64,000 nucleotides of DNA from the NCBI GenBank assembly GCA_020635535.1, contig JACJZP010000009.1:48705-112704 (forward strand). Reading direction: 5' to 3'. This document shows positions 27,318 to 35,698 of the stretch, piece after piece. A model generated the notes under the pieces. That model was not told where the DNA came from, did no database searches, and was given only the letters and a program-made list of their open reading frames with translations. The position numbers and the translations under genes were made by a program. The stretch is from Flavobacteriales bacterium (GTDB lineage Bacteria; Bacteroidota; Bacteroidia; UBA10329). Each line of letters opens with the position of its first letter. Within the stretch, counting starts at the first letter, position 1.

Positions 27318-27653
27318 ATGGAATACACCATTACCGACCAAGGAGCATACAAGCTCATTACACTTTCAGGAAGATTGATTGAGAAATCACAGGCTGAAGG
27401 CCTTATCAAAGAATTTGAAGGGTTTACTGGCACCGGGAACAACAAATACCTGATGAGTCTGGGCGATCTGGAATACGTGAACAGTACTGGTTTGAACTTG
27501 CTCATAGGCATGTTCACTCAGGCACGCAACGCTGGTGGCGAATTGGTTATAGGTGGAATTTCACCCAAAGTGAAAAAGCTGATGGTAATGACCAAGCTCG
27601 ATTCCATTTTTAAGATCTATGATTCGGTTGAAGCTGCAGCCGAGAATCTTTAA
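27318..27653 (+). CDS. STAS domain protein (anti-sigma factor antagonist type)
   Basis: The 111-residue single-domain protein has the STAS fold pattern, with LSGRLIEKSQAEGL near the start and the phosphorylatable serine in LEYVNSTGLNLLIGMF near residue 57. In SpoIIAA/RsbV proteins this serine is phosphorylated by an anti-sigma kinase and dephosphorylated by a PP2C/SpoIIE phosphatase. No RsbW-like kinase is encoded nearby. However, a SpoIIE-type sensor phosphatase is encoded about 15 kb away at 8916-12101. The start lies two bases after the Fur stop, so the genes are probably translationally coupled. Confidence 0.9.
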   Translation: MEYTITDQGAYKLITLSGRLIEKSQAEGLIKEFEGFTGTGNNKYLMSLGDLEYVNSTGLNLLIGMFTQARNAGGELVIGGISPKVKKLMVMTKLDSIFKIYDSVEAAAENL

Positions 27654-27670
27654 CCCGCAATAGCACAGAT

Positions 27671-28960
27671 TTGAAGAAGGTAGACGTACTCTTGGGGCTC
27701 CAATGGGGAGACGAGGGAAAGGGAAAAATCGTTGATGTACTCACGCCAAAGTATGATGTGATTGCACGCTTTCAGGGTGGCCCAAATGCTGGTCACACGT
27801 TGGAGTTTGAAGGAATAAAGCACGTTCTGCACACAATTCCTTCAGGTATTTTCAGAGAGAATGCCATCAATGTGGTGGGCAATGGAGTTGTAATTGACCC
27901 GATCATCTTCAAAAAGGAAATAGATAAATTGGAAGAACGTGGCATTGATGCCACCAAGCGTCTGAAGATCTCCAAGAAGGCACATCTTATTCTTCCGTCT
28001 CACAGATTATTGGATGCAGCATCGGAGGCCGCAAAAGGCGTTGCCAAGATCGGAAGTACGCTAAAAGGTATTGGTCCAACATACATGGACAAGACCGGAA
28101 GAAACGGTATCCGCGTTGGTGATATTCTGACACCCGATTTTAAGACTCGCTACAACTTTCTGAAAGAAAAGCACGAGCAGATGCTCGGACACTACGGTGC
28201 TGATGGAGTGGATGCTGAAATGGAACTACAATGGCTGGACAGTTTGAACACGCTTAAGCGTTTTGAACTGATTGATAGTGAGCCTTTCTTGAACGACCAG
28301 CTAAAGGCTGGGAAATCCATTTTGGCAGAAGGCGCGCAAGGCTCGTTGCTTGATATTGACTTCGGATCTTATCCTTTCGTAACCTCATCGAACACGGTCT
28401 GTGCAGGAGCTTGTACAGGTTTGGGAGTTGCTCCAAATAGAATCGGAAATGTGATAGGCATTTTCAAAGCGTACTGCACAAGGGTTGGTTCTGGACCTTT
28501 CCCTACCGAGCTTTTCGATGATATTGGTGAAAAATTATGTGAGATCGGTCACGAATATGGCTCCACTACCGGACGTAAAAGACGCTGCGGTTGGCTTGAT
28601 ATTCCAGCGCTGAACTATGCCATCATGATCAACGGAGTTACCGAATTGAACATGATGAAAACCGATGTTCTTGATACGTTTGACACAATTAAAGTGTGTA
28701 CTGCATATAAGGTTAATGGAGAGATTACCGATAAAATGCCTTTCGATCTGAATGAGACTGTAGAACCTGTCTATACCGAAATGAAAGGTTGGAAAACCGA
28801 CCTCACCAAATTCAATAATGGAGATGAACTTCCTTCCGAATTGAAGACTTACATCCAGTTCATTGAAGAGCAGACCGGAGTTCCAGTTTCAGTGGTCTCT
28901 GTTGGCCCAGACCGGGAACAAACCCTTATTCAAGACGTTACCTCAGTAGAATCCATCTAA
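27671..28960 (+). CDS. purA: Adenylosuccinate synthase
   Basis: The 429-residue enzyme joins IMP and aspartate with GTP to make adenylosuccinate, the first step toward AMP. The conserved motifs are GLQWGDEGKGK near residue 9 (with catalytic D14), GGPNAGHT, GSTLKGIGPTY, the switch region GTTGRKRR-like STTGRKRRCGWLD, and the C-terminal TGVPVSVVSVGPDREQT. The length is typical. The start is TTG at 27671, 17 bases after the STAS gene, and no ATG lies near it. The gene order Fur-STAS-purA suggests a single transcript. Confidence 0.97.
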   Translation: MKKVDVLLGLQWGDEGKGKIVDVLTPKYDVIARFQGGPNAGHTLEFEGIKHVLHTIPSGIFRENAINVVGNGVVIDPIIFKKEIDKLEERGIDATKRLKISKKAHLILPSHRLLDAASEAAKGVAKIGSTLKGIGPTYMDKTGRNGIRVGDILTPDFKTRYNFLKEKHEQMLGHYGADGVDAEMELQWLDSLNTLKRFELIDSEPFLNDQLKAGKSILAEGAQGSLLDIDFGSYPFVTSSNTVCAGACTGLGVAPNRIGNVIGIFKAYCTRVGSGPFPTELFDDIGEKLCEIGHEYGSTTGRKRRCGWLDIPALNYAIMINGVTELNMMKTDVLDTFDTIKVCTAYKVNGEITDKMPFDLNETVEPVYTEMKGWKTDLTKFNNGDELPSELKTYIQFIEEQTGVPVSVVSVGPDREQTLIQDVTSVESI

Positions 28961-28970
28961 GTCAATTGAA

Positions 28971-29171
28971 ATGGCAGTTGTAGTTGCAGCAATCTTATTA
29001 TTGGGAATCGGTTTCGCTGGAATCGGCATCAAGTTGTTGCTGAAAAAAGATGGGAAATTTGCCGGCACATGTGCCAGCAATAGCCCATTTCTGAATGAAG
29101 AAGGTAAGCCGTGTAGTTTCTGTGGCGCCATGCCTGACGAACAATGTCAGAAACCAAGCGAGGCAGCTTAG
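28971..29171 (+). CDS. Small conserved Cys-rich membrane protein
   Basis: The 66-residue protein has one N-terminal membrane helix (VVVAAILLLGIGFAGIGIKLLL), a short basic stretch (KKDGKFAGTC) and a soluble tail with Cys in TCASN, CSFCGAMPDEQC. I recognise the pattern GTCASNSPFLNEEG...CxxCG as a small protein found in many Bacteroidota, but its function is not known. The four cysteines could bind a metal. It follows purA at 10 bases and overlaps the convergent apbE stop by three bases. Confidence 0.82.
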   Translation: MAVVVAAILLLGIGFAGIGIKLLLKKDGKFAGTCASNSPFLNEEGKPCSFCGAMPDEQCQKPSEAA

Positions 29172-30139
29172 TTCTTTCTGGAATTCCAAGTATTTACTTT
29201 TCCCGAAGCATCTGAATAGATCAGCACTGCATTCAGTTGCGAATCTGATTCAATCAATGCCTTAGCACGATCGAAGCCTAATGCCATGCAAGCTGTAGCA
29301 TAGGCATCTGCGGTCATGCAATCGGGGGCAAAAACAGTGGCGCTCAATACATCCGTCCTTGCCGGATAACCCGTTTTGGCATTCAGTGTATGGCCAAACT
29401 TCTGGCCGTTTATCTCAACAAACTTCCGATAGTTGCCCGAAGTGGCCATTGCTTCATTGTTCAACTCAACAGATAAAGCCAATTCATGCTCCAAGTTCTC
29501 AGATGATGGCTGATCAATGCCAACTTTCCAAGGTTCATCGTTCGGTTTTTTACCAGAAGCTCGCAACTCACCTCCTATTTCAACGAGGTAATTGAATATT
29601 CCTTTGCTTTCCAGGTAACGGGATAGAACATCCACTGAGTATCCCTGTGCTATAGCGTTCACATCCAACTGCACATTCGAATCTCTCTTCGTGAAATTTC
29701 CATCTACGAATTCTACCCGCTGCAAACCAACGAATTGCATGACGCTGTCCACTTCAGATGAATCCAGTTCTGCGGTCTTCCAATCCCTTTCGAACCAGAA
29801 TTTCATCAGCGGAGAAACGGTTATGTCAAAAAGGCCATCGCTGGCAACGTTCACTTTTTTCGCCTGTTTCACAACTTCCTTAAACATTGCAGGCTGTTCC
29901 AGATCATTCACCTCGCCCTTATTCCATTTGCTGATGTAACTACTTTCCTGATAGGTTGAAAGCACTCTATCAAAAGCCAGCAATAAGCTATCTATCTGAT
30001 ACTGATGATCAGTTCCTTGATTGAAATAGATCACCGAATAAGTAGTTCCTTGCGTGAAACCTGTGGCTTGCATCCGTCTCTCCTGCGAGCAGGAAATAAG
30101 CAAAATGGAAATGGCGAAAACAGTGAGAATCTTCTGCAT
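29168..30139 (-). CDS. apbE: FAD:protein FMN transferase
   Basis: The 323-residue lipoprotein (lipobox LLISC, Cys17) contains the ApbE signatures: ATGFTQGTTYSV near residue 25, the flavin-binding region with GLFDITVSPLMKFW, VNAIAQGYSVDVLSRYL, VEIGGELRASG and the metal-binding end GYPARTDVLSATVF with MTADAYATACMALG. It splits FAD and attaches FMN to a threonine of target proteins, the NqrB and NqrC subunits being the best known. The nqr genes are on the same strand a few kilobases upstream, with haloperoxidase and peptidase genes in between, so the functional link is strong even if cotranscription is uncertain. Confidence 0.95.
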   Translation of the reverse strand: MQKILTVFAISILLISCSQERRMQATGFTQGTTYSVIYFNQGTDHQYQIDSLLLAFDRVLSTYQESSYISKWNKGEVNDLEQPAMFKEVVKQAKKVNVASDGLFDITVSPLMKFWFERDWKTAELDSSEVDSVMQFVGLQRVEFVDGNFTKRDSNVQLDVNAIAQGYSVDVLSRYLESKGIFNYLVEIGGELRASGKKPNDEPWKVGIDQPSSENLEHELALSVELNNEAMATSGNYRKFVEINGQKFGHTLNAKTGYPARTDVLSATVFAPDCMTADAYATACMALGFDRAKALIESDSQLNAVLIYSDASGKVNTWNSRKN

Positions 30140-30171
30140 CCCACAAAAGTAAAAGCAGACTAAGTTATGTC

Positions 30172-30603
30172 CTACTCACAGCCGCGCTCTTTAAGTAACC
30201 GGGTCAGTTTCTCATCAAACGCTTTGCGTTCCTCACCAACTTCCAACTCGTTCTCTATAATGGAATCAAGCTTGAATTTGATGACCTCGGCCAGATCCAA
30301 GCTTCGACCTACGATACTGTCCTTGTACGGCTCTAAGGCATCCAACCTCTGCTGAAGCTCCTGCCTGTAAGGTTCTGGTGTAGCCGGAAGCATGATAGTA
30401 TCGTACATGAACCGCATTTTATCTGCCAGTTCAAATCGTGCCTTTCTCAACTCAACAGCCGTACAATGCAGATCCGCCATGAACACAACTGGATCGATCT
30501 TAGGTCCAGAATTCTCTTCTTTCGGAGCCTGGTCTGAAGAACAGCCAGCAAAAGTTAATACTGCCACAAAGACCACAGTTCTTATCAATCTACCGTAGGC
30601 CAT
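30172..30603 (-). CDS. Lipoprotein of unknown function
   Basis: The 143-residue product has a lipobox (LTFAGC, Cys21) and a helical, highly charged mature part including a TPEPYRQELQQRLDALEPYKDSIV segment that may form a coiled coil. I do not recognise the family. The start overlaps the end of the haloperoxidase gene by 19 bases, so both should be on one transcript. It could be an accessory or anchoring partner of that enzyme; this is inferred only from the overlap. Confidence 0.78.
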   Translation of the reverse strand: MAYGRLIRTVVFVAVLTFAGCSSDQAPKEENSGPKIDPVVFMADLHCTAVELRKARFELADKMRFMYDTIMLPATPEPYRQELQQRLDALEPYKDSIVGRSLDLAEVIKFKLDSIIENELEVGEERKAFDEKLTRLLKERGCE

Positions 30604-31937
30604 TGAATCAGATTTACAACGTTATCCCCGATTTTTCTTCCTGTTTCCAACCCTTCAATGTTATCCATTGGATAATGAATACCACCATAGAAACGTGAAT
30701 TCGCACACTCCAAAGACATATCCGAAAAATTGGTAAAGTGGCGTATTCCGAAACCATACTGAAGACCAGTTCGGTCAGAAAGGTCATAGTTACCATCTCC
30801 ATTGGTGAACATCTCCGTAAAGACCTTTTCACCAACACCAATCTCGCAAGAGTGTCCAGATGAATACGCAGGGAACGGTGGTGTGCCGATCACTGTTTGA
30901 AAACTCGGGTCAATGTACTGATGGATGTACGAAACCGGACGGATTAAATCATATTCATACTTACTTACCCAACAGGAAATGAATGCATCATTTTCGGCAA
31001 GCCCCAACTTGGCATAACCAACAGCACATTTTGCCAAACTTGCGTCAACCTCCTCTAAAAGCTGTGTCATGATATTGAAGGTGTGTCCAGCTGGTGTGCA
31101 CGTTTTGAACGGGTCGTCTGCCCAAAACTTGGCAATTTCAATTTCCTCTGCTGAGTTATTGGTTACCTGATTATAAACCTGCATGGCCTGATCATAGAAC
31201 TCAGATTGAGGATCAGTTGAAAACGCTTTGGGCGCGGGAGGTTGTGTTTCGCTAATGTTGACTGCAAGGAATGGACGACATTGAGCCCAATATGGACTTA
31301 TCGGATGTGCCACAGGTCCAGTTGGAATCCAACAATTCGGACCTTCTGGAAGTTCATAGGGCAACTGAAACGCATCCAGATAGGACTGATGGCCGCCATC
31401 GCCCATGGAAAACTGATACAATGCCTCGGCAATAGCTTTTCCGAAAGCAACTGAACGCTCAGCAACTGGTAGTGGAAATTCCGCAGACCGCTGATTATAA
31501 TTGAACTCCTCCATCTGATTGATCTTCTGAAGATTCTCTTCAGAAAGGTTAAGATCAAACATCTTACGCATGGTTTCTGCTACCGCAGCGTTGGCTGCAA
31601 TACTCCAGTTATATGCTTGATCAGCCTCTGGTTTTGGCAATGCATTGGCCGACAATCCATTTATCTGACCAGCAAGACTCTTTGCTCCGTCAATACCTGG
31701 AACAACGGCCTCGTAGGCAGCAATACCAACATAAGCAAATGCACGCGCAGCCTGTGGAGGAAAGAACCCTGATGTTTCTTTCGTGATCTGACATTGTAGA
31801 TTGTAATACTGACGTAGGAAGTCTCCTGAATAGACTGCCGTTTCTTGCGATTCCGTTACTGGCTCATAACGCTCACAGCTGCTAAAGAGCATAACGATAA
31901 CTGCCAAAGCAGCAACAATAGATTGAACTCGTCTCAT
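30585..31937 (-). CDS. Vanadium-dependent haloperoxidase / PAP2-superfamily lipoprotein
   Basis: The 450-residue protein has a lipobox (LFSSC, Cys21) and an all-helical body whose last 130 residues show the vanadate/phosphate-binding site: K326 and R333-P (SKYEYDLIRPVSYI), S360-G-H362 (PAYSSGHS) and R415 with H421 (SRFYGGIHYPMDN). This matches the K-R-SGH-R-H set of vanadium haloperoxidases and their phosphatase relatives. It would oxidise halide with hydrogen peroxide if vanadate is bound, or else hydrolyse phosphate esters. Lipid anchoring places it in the periplasm or on the outer membrane. A -7 box lies upstream. Confidence 0.88.
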   Translation of the reverse strand: MRRVQSIVAALAVIVMLFSSCERYEPVTESQETAVYSGDFLRQYYNLQCQITKETSGFFPPQAARAFAYVGIAAYEAVVPGIDGAKSLAGQINGLSANALPKPEADQAYNWSIAANAAVAETMRKMFDLNLSEENLQKINQMEEFNYNQRSAEFPLPVAERSVAFGKAIAEALYQFSMGDGGHQSYLDAFQLPYELPEGPNCWIPTGPVAHPISPYWAQCRPFLAVNISETQPPAPKAFSTDPQSEFYDQAMQVYNQVTNNSAEEIEIAKFWADDPFKTCTPAGHTFNIMTQLLEEVDASLAKCAVGYAKLGLAENDAFISCWVSKYEYDLIRPVSYIHQYIDPSFQTVIGTPPFPAYSSGHSCEIGVGEKVFTEMFTNGDGNYDLSDRTGLQYGFGIRHFTNFSDMSLECANSRFYGGIHYPMDNIEGLETGRKIGDNVVNLIQWPTVD

Positions 31938-31960
31938 AGTTTTGGGGAATTGGTATAGTG

Positions 31961-31968
31961 CAAATTTA
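31961..31968 (-). promoter_or_regulatory. Candidate -7 box (TAAATTTG, minus strand) for the haloperoxidase gene
   Basis: The reverse complement reads TAAATTTG and lies about 24 bases before the ATG at 31937. It fits the Bacteroidota -7 consensus. Confidence 0.5.
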
Positions 31969-32023
31969 GAGCATTTGACAAATTGTTGGACTTACGACAA
32001 CAATCATCAGATGGTTCCAAAAA

Positions 32024-32060
32024 GAAATAAAAAAACCCCGTCACTTCCGTAACGGGGCTG
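32024..32060 (-). terminator. Rho-independent terminator (minus strand)
   Basis: On the minus strand CCCCGTtACGGAAGTGACGGGG forms a hairpin followed by seven T, 18 or so bases after the stop of the small lipoprotein gene at 32078. It isolates that gene from the haloperoxidase promoter. Confidence 0.85.
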
Positions 32061-32077
32061 TCTTTGAGTTCCTGCTT

Positions 32078-32284
32078 TTAGTGAGCCACCTCAGCTGCTG
32101 GAGCTGCTTCTTCAGCAGCAGCAGTAGAATCGGTTGAGGCACCGTCTAACGGCTCTATCTCAACGGTTGCTGGAGCTACAGCAGTTGTATCAGCCACTGG
32201 TGCTTCCTCATTTGTAGCAGTTGACGAGCAAGCTGCTAAGCTCAAAGTTGCAATTGCAACCAAGAACAATTTTGTTGTTTTCAT
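32078..32284 (-). CDS. Small Ala/Glu-rich lipoprotein
   Basis: The 68-residue product has a signal and lipobox (LSLAAC, Cys19). The mature part of about 50 residues is acidic and low-complexity, dominated by Ala, Glu, Thr and Ser with no aromatic residue. Nothing suggests catalysis. It has its own -7 box and terminator and is therefore expressed independently. Similar short acidic lipoproteins are common in Bacteroidota; their function is unknown. Confidence 0.78.
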   Translation of the reverse strand: MKTTKLFLVAIATLSLAACSSTATNEEAPVADTTAVAPATVEIEPLDGASTDSTAAAEEAAPAAEVAH

Positions 32285-32312
32285 TTGTTAAAATGGTGAT
32301 TAAAATTCGCGT

Positions 32313-32320
32313 CAAAGTTA
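32313..32320 (-). promoter_or_regulatory. Candidate -7 box (TAACTTTG, minus strand) for the small lipoprotein gene
   Basis: The reverse complement matches TAnnTTTG and lies 29 bases before the ATG at 32284. Confidence 0.5.
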
Positions 32321-32383
32321 GATTGCGAATTCATCCATTTCACATTGGAAACCTTCTGCGAGAAAATAATTATCGGTTGATTA

Positions 32384-32890
32384 TCAATCTGTTACACGTA
32401 CAATCTTCACAAACCTCGTCAGATAGTACTCGTAGGCATCGAAAGCCGTAACAATAACACCCCGCGCATTGCTTGTTGCGCTATGAATAAACCGAAGCGG
32501 TTCTCCCGCATCACTCACAACAATCCCTGCATGTCCAACAGGGCGTTTCTTTTTGTCTCGACCAGAAAAGAGTATGATGTCTCCTTTCATGCAACTGTCT
32601 AAAGGAACCTCCAGGCCGAAAACTGCCAATTCTGGAGTTGAACGTGGTAAGCTGATTCCGAACTGAGAATAGACATAGTTTACAAAGCCGCTGCAATCAA
32701 ATCCATCCGGAGAACAACCACCATACTTATAAGGAACACCAATGAGCGATTGTGCGAAACCAATTACGGAATCGAGTTCCAACACGGTGGCGTTCATTGA
32801 AGTACTGTCTACGGATAGCGAATCTGCTTCTTGAGCCTGTGTTGATGTGAAGCACATCAGCAGGATGCCTATGAAAAATCCATATCTCAT
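32384..32890 (-). CDS. NlpC/P60 family cell-wall peptidase
   Basis: The 168-residue protein has a signal peptide (YGFFIGILLMCFTSTQAQ) and a C40 domain. Its catalytic cysteine is in DGFDCSGFVNYVYS, followed by RSTPE and the histidine in VGHAGIVVSD; a third polar residue follows in FIHSATS. These enzymes cut gamma-D-glutamyl-diamino-acid bonds in peptidoglycan stems. The ATG at 32890 gives the signal peptide directly. The in-frame start at 32917 would run into the terminator of the nqr operon, so it is rejected. Confidence 0.93.
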   Translation of the reverse strand: MRYGFFIGILLMCFTSTQAQEADSLSVDSTSMNATVLELDSVIGFAQSLIGVPYKYGGCSPDGFDCSGFVNYVYSQFGISLPRSTPELAVFGLEVPLDSCMKGDIILFSGRDKKKRPVGHAGIVVSDAGEPLRFIHSATSNARGVIVTAFDAYEYYLTRFVKIVRVTD

Positions 32891-32911
32891 TACCTCAAAA
32901 CTATCATCTAG

Positions 32912-32946
32912 AAACAAAAAAAGCGGCTCAAAATTGAGCCGCTTTG
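32912..32946 (-). terminator. Rho-independent terminator of the nqr operon (minus strand)
   Basis: On the minus strand a 12-base stem (AAAGCGGCTCAA with its complement) and a two-base loop are followed by TTTTTTTG. It starts 20 bases after the nqrF stop and ends just before the NlpC/P60 gene. Confidence 0.92.
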
Positions 32947-32965
32947 AACATTCAGATGTTCATGA

Positions 32966-34282
32966 TCATCCACCGAAGTCGTCAAAAGACACATTCTCTG
33001 GCGGAACTCCCCAGTCATCACACATTTTGATAACCGCTTGGTTCATCATTGGAGGACCGCAGAAGTAGAACTCAATATCTTCCGGAGCATCATGATGCTT
33101 CAAGTATTGGTCTATTACCGCGTTGTGAACGAACCCGACAAATCCATCTCCGTTAGGATCATTGATGTCTTTCTTCTCTACCCAGTTATCTTCTGGCTTG
33201 GCATCGGAAAGAACCATGTAGAATTTGAAGTTCGGGAACTTCGCTTCGATGTCTCTGAAGTAATGGATGTAGAACAACTCGGCTCTAGAACGGCCACCGT
33301 ACCAATAAGACACTTTACGTCCTGTTTCCAAGGTGCGGAACAAGTGGTAAATGTGCGAACGCATTGGCGCCATTCCTGCACCACCACCGATGTAAAGCAT
33401 CTCAGCATCCGTGTCCTTGATGAAGAATTCTCCGTAAGGACCAGAAATAACCGCCTTATCACCTGGCTTCAGGTTGAAGATGTAAGATGATGCAACTCCA
33501 GGGTTGATGTCTGCCCACTTGTTGTTGGCTCTATCAAAAGGAGGTGCGGCAACACGCACATTCAACATGATGTTTCTTCCTTCCGCTGGGTAAGAGGCCA
33601 TTGAATAAGCTCGAACAACTTCTTCGTCATTCTTCATAACCAAGCCGCGCATGGCGAATGGTCCTTCACTCCAATCCTTCTCAAACTTATCTGGCTCGCC
33701 CGGGTGATCCTTAGGGTGAGCAGAAATATCCATATCCGAGAATTTCACCACGCATGGAGGAATCTTGATCTGGATGTAACCACCGGCCTCGTAATGCATT
33801 TCCTCAGGAATCTCTACTACGAATTCTTTGATGTAAGTAGCCACATTGTAGTTGGAAACCACAACTGCCTCCCACTCCTTGATACCGAAGATCTCTTCTG
33901 GGATACCGATCTTCATATCCTGCTTGATCTTTACTTGGCAACCCAATCTCCAGTGGTCAGCAATCTCCTTTCTTGAGAAATAAGGTGTTTCTGTTGGAAG
34001 TATCTCACCTCCGCCTTCGTAAACCTGACACTTACACTGCGCGCAAGTACCACCTCCACCACAAGCAGAAGGCAAGAATATCTTGCTGTTTCCCAAGGTA
34101 GAAAGGATGCTACCACCCGATTCAACCTCTATCTCCTTCTCACCATTGATGAGAATCTTGACAGGGCCAGATGGTGCCAGTTTCGCCTTGGCAAAAAGCA
34201 AGAGCGATACGAGTAGAAAGATCACGATCAGGAAGACAACAACACTGACAGTGACGATTGTAGATGTGCTTAGTAGAACCAT
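32966..34282 (-). CDS. nqrF: Na+-translocating NADH:quinone reductase subunit F
   Basis: The 438-residue subunit accepts electrons from NADH and passes them through FAD and a 2Fe-2S cluster into the pump. It has an N-terminal membrane helix (VTVSVVVFLIVIFLLVSLLLF), a ferredoxin domain with cysteines C74, C80, C83 and C115 (ACGGGGTCAQCKC), the FAD-binding RAYSMAS motif and the NADH-binding GGGAGMAPMRSH and FYFCGPPMMN. The length is slightly greater than the Vibrio protein because of an insertion around KFEKDWSEGPF that is usual in Bacteroidota. It is the last gene of nqrABCDEF, ended by a terminator. Confidence 0.97.
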   Translation of the reverse strand: MVLLSTSTIVTVSVVVFLIVIFLLVSLLLFAKAKLAPSGPVKILINGEKEIEVESGGSILSTLGNSKIFLPSACGGGGTCAQCKCQVYEGGGEILPTETPYFSRKEIADHWRLGCQVKIKQDMKIGIPEEIFGIKEWEAVVVSNYNVATYIKEFVVEIPEEMHYEAGGYIQIKIPPCVVKFSDMDISAHPKDHPGEPDKFEKDWSEGPFAMRGLVMKNDEEVVRAYSMASYPAEGRNIMLNVRVAAPPFDRANNKWADINPGVASSYIFNLKPGDKAVISGPYGEFFIKDTDAEMLYIGGGAGMAPMRSHIYHLFRTLETGRKVSYWYGGRSRAELFYIHYFRDIEAKFPNFKFYMVLSDAKPEDNWVEKKDINDPNGDGFVGFVHNAVIDQYLKHHDAPEDIEFYFCGPPMMNQAVIKMCDDWGVPPENVSFDDFGG

Positions 34283-34303
34283 GTTCGTTAGCTGATTAAC
34301 TTC

Positions 34304-34918
34304 TTAAAGTTCGATTCCCATGAAACTCATGAATGCAATACCCATAAGTCCAGTAATAATGAATGTGATACCCAGACCTCTCAATGGAGCTGGAACACTT
34401 GAATAACGGATCTTCTCGCGGATGGCAGCAATGGCAACAATGGCCAAGAACCAACCAATACCAGAACCGATTCCGAATGCCGTTGCCTCGCCAATGTTAG
34501 CGTACTGACGCTCTTGCATGAAAAGCGCACCACCCAGAATAGAGCAGTTTACCGCGATCAACGGAAGGAAGATACCAAGTGATGAGTACAGCGCTGGCGC
34601 AAACTTCTCAACGGCCATCTCTACCAACTGAACCATGGATGCAATAATGGCAATGAACATGATGAAGCTCAAGAAGCTAAGGTCCATCTCCGCAAATTGT
34701 GGTCCGAGCCAAGAAAGGGCTCCTTCCTTCAACACGTAGTTCTCAAGTAGGTAGTTTACCGGTACCGTAATTCCGAGTACGAAGATCACCGCAGCCCCTA
34801 GACCAACACCTGTCTTAACGGTCTTACTTACAGCCAAATAAGAACACATGCCTAGGAAGTAGGCAAAGATCATGTTCTCAATGAAGATGGCTTTTACAAT
34901 TATATTGATGTATTCCAT
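34304..34918 (-). CDS. nqrE: Na+-translocating NADH:quinone reductase subunit E
   Basis: The 204-residue subunit has six membrane helices and the conserved [12 protein letters not shown] segment in the first helix and [10 protein letters not shown] in the second half. NqrD and NqrE carry conserved cysteines that bind an intramembrane iron site; the first of these is visible as GMCSYLA and the second as NCSILGG. It forms, with NqrD, the core electron path between NqrF and NqrC. A 39-base spacer with a tandem repeat separates it from nqrD. Confidence 0.97.
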   Translation of the reverse strand: MEYINIIVKAIFIENMIFAYFLGMCSYLAVSKTVKTGVGLGAAVIFVLGITVPVNYLLENYVLKEGALSWLGPQFAEMDLSFLSFIMFIAIIASMVQLVEMAVEKFAPALYSSLGIFLPLIAVNCSILGGALFMQERQYANIGEATAFGIGSGIGWFLAIVAIAAIREKIRYSSVPAPLRGLGITFIITGLMGIAFMSFMGIEL

Positions 34919-34928
34919 TGTCTTTAGC

Positions 34929-34956
34929 TTCTAGTTACAAGTTTCTAGCTGCAAGT
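34929..34956 (-). repeat. Two tandem 14-base repeats between nqrD and nqrE
   Basis: TTCTAGTTACAAGT is followed directly by TTCTAGCTGCAAGT (12 of 14 identical). The repeats fill almost the whole 39-base spacer. Confidence 0.8.
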
Positions 34957-34957
34957 A

Positions 34958-35674
34958 TTAAGCTTCAATAAGTTTTGTGTTTCGCGCACGCTGAACCCAG
35001 ATAATGGCTCCAACTGTGATGAGAGCCATTGGTGGCAGAATCATCAGACCGTTATCTACGTATCCCAGTGCGTACAGGCCAGATGCCTCTGTTGCCAAGG
35101 TTCCGTCAGAAAGCAGCGCTCCCACTTTGTGCCCGAACAATGGGAATCCCCAGATCTTCCCAGAACCGAGAATCTCACGGAAAACAGACACAAGAATCAG
35201 AATCACCCCGTAACCAAGTCCGTTTCCAATACCATCCAAGAAAGCTGGCCAAGGCTTGTTACCAAGCGCAAATGCCTCCAACCGTCCCATGATGATACAG
35301 TTGGTAATGATCAGACCAACGAATACCGAAAGCGCCTTACTGATATCGTAAACAAATGCCTTCAGAACCTGGTCTACAAGAATTACCAGAGCGGCAACAA
35401 TAACCAACTGAACAATGATTCGGATACGGTTCGGGATCATGTTTCGCATTAGCGATACGATAACGTTACCGGCTGCCGCTACAAACATTACAGAAAGGGT
35501 CATTACAAACGCCTGCTTTACCTGTACCGTAATCGCCAAAGCCGAACAGATACCCAATACCTGTACCGTGATCGGGTTATCATCATCCAGCGGATTGCTG
35601 ATAAGCGCCTTATTCTTCTTAGAGAACAATGGCTCGCTTGGCTTTTTTACTTTTTCAACTGCTACTTCGCTCAT
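34958..35674 (-). CDS. nqrD: Na+-translocating NADH:quinone reductase subunit D
   Basis: The 238-residue subunit has six membrane helices. It includes [19 protein letters not shown], with the intramembrane Cys in GICSALA, and the mirrored [14 protein letters not shown], with NCIIMG. This inverted-repeat architecture is that of NqrD/RnfE. A Lys-rich cytosolic N terminus of about 30 residues precedes the first helix. It lies 25 bases downstream of nqrC. Confidence 0.97.
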   Translation of the reverse strand: MSEVAVEKVKKPSEPLFSKKNKALISNPLDDDNPITVQVLGICSALAITVQVKQAFVMTLSVMFVAAAGNVIVSLMRNMIPNRIRIIVQLVIVAALVILVDQVLKAFVYDISKALSVFVGLIITNCIIMGRLEAFALGNKPWPAFLDGIGNGLGYGVILILVSVFREILGSGKIWGFPLFGHKVGALLSDGTLATEASGLYALGYVDNGLMILPPMALITVGAIIWVQRARNTKLIEA

Positions 35675-35698
35675 TGTGAAGTTCTTTAGTTCAATATC

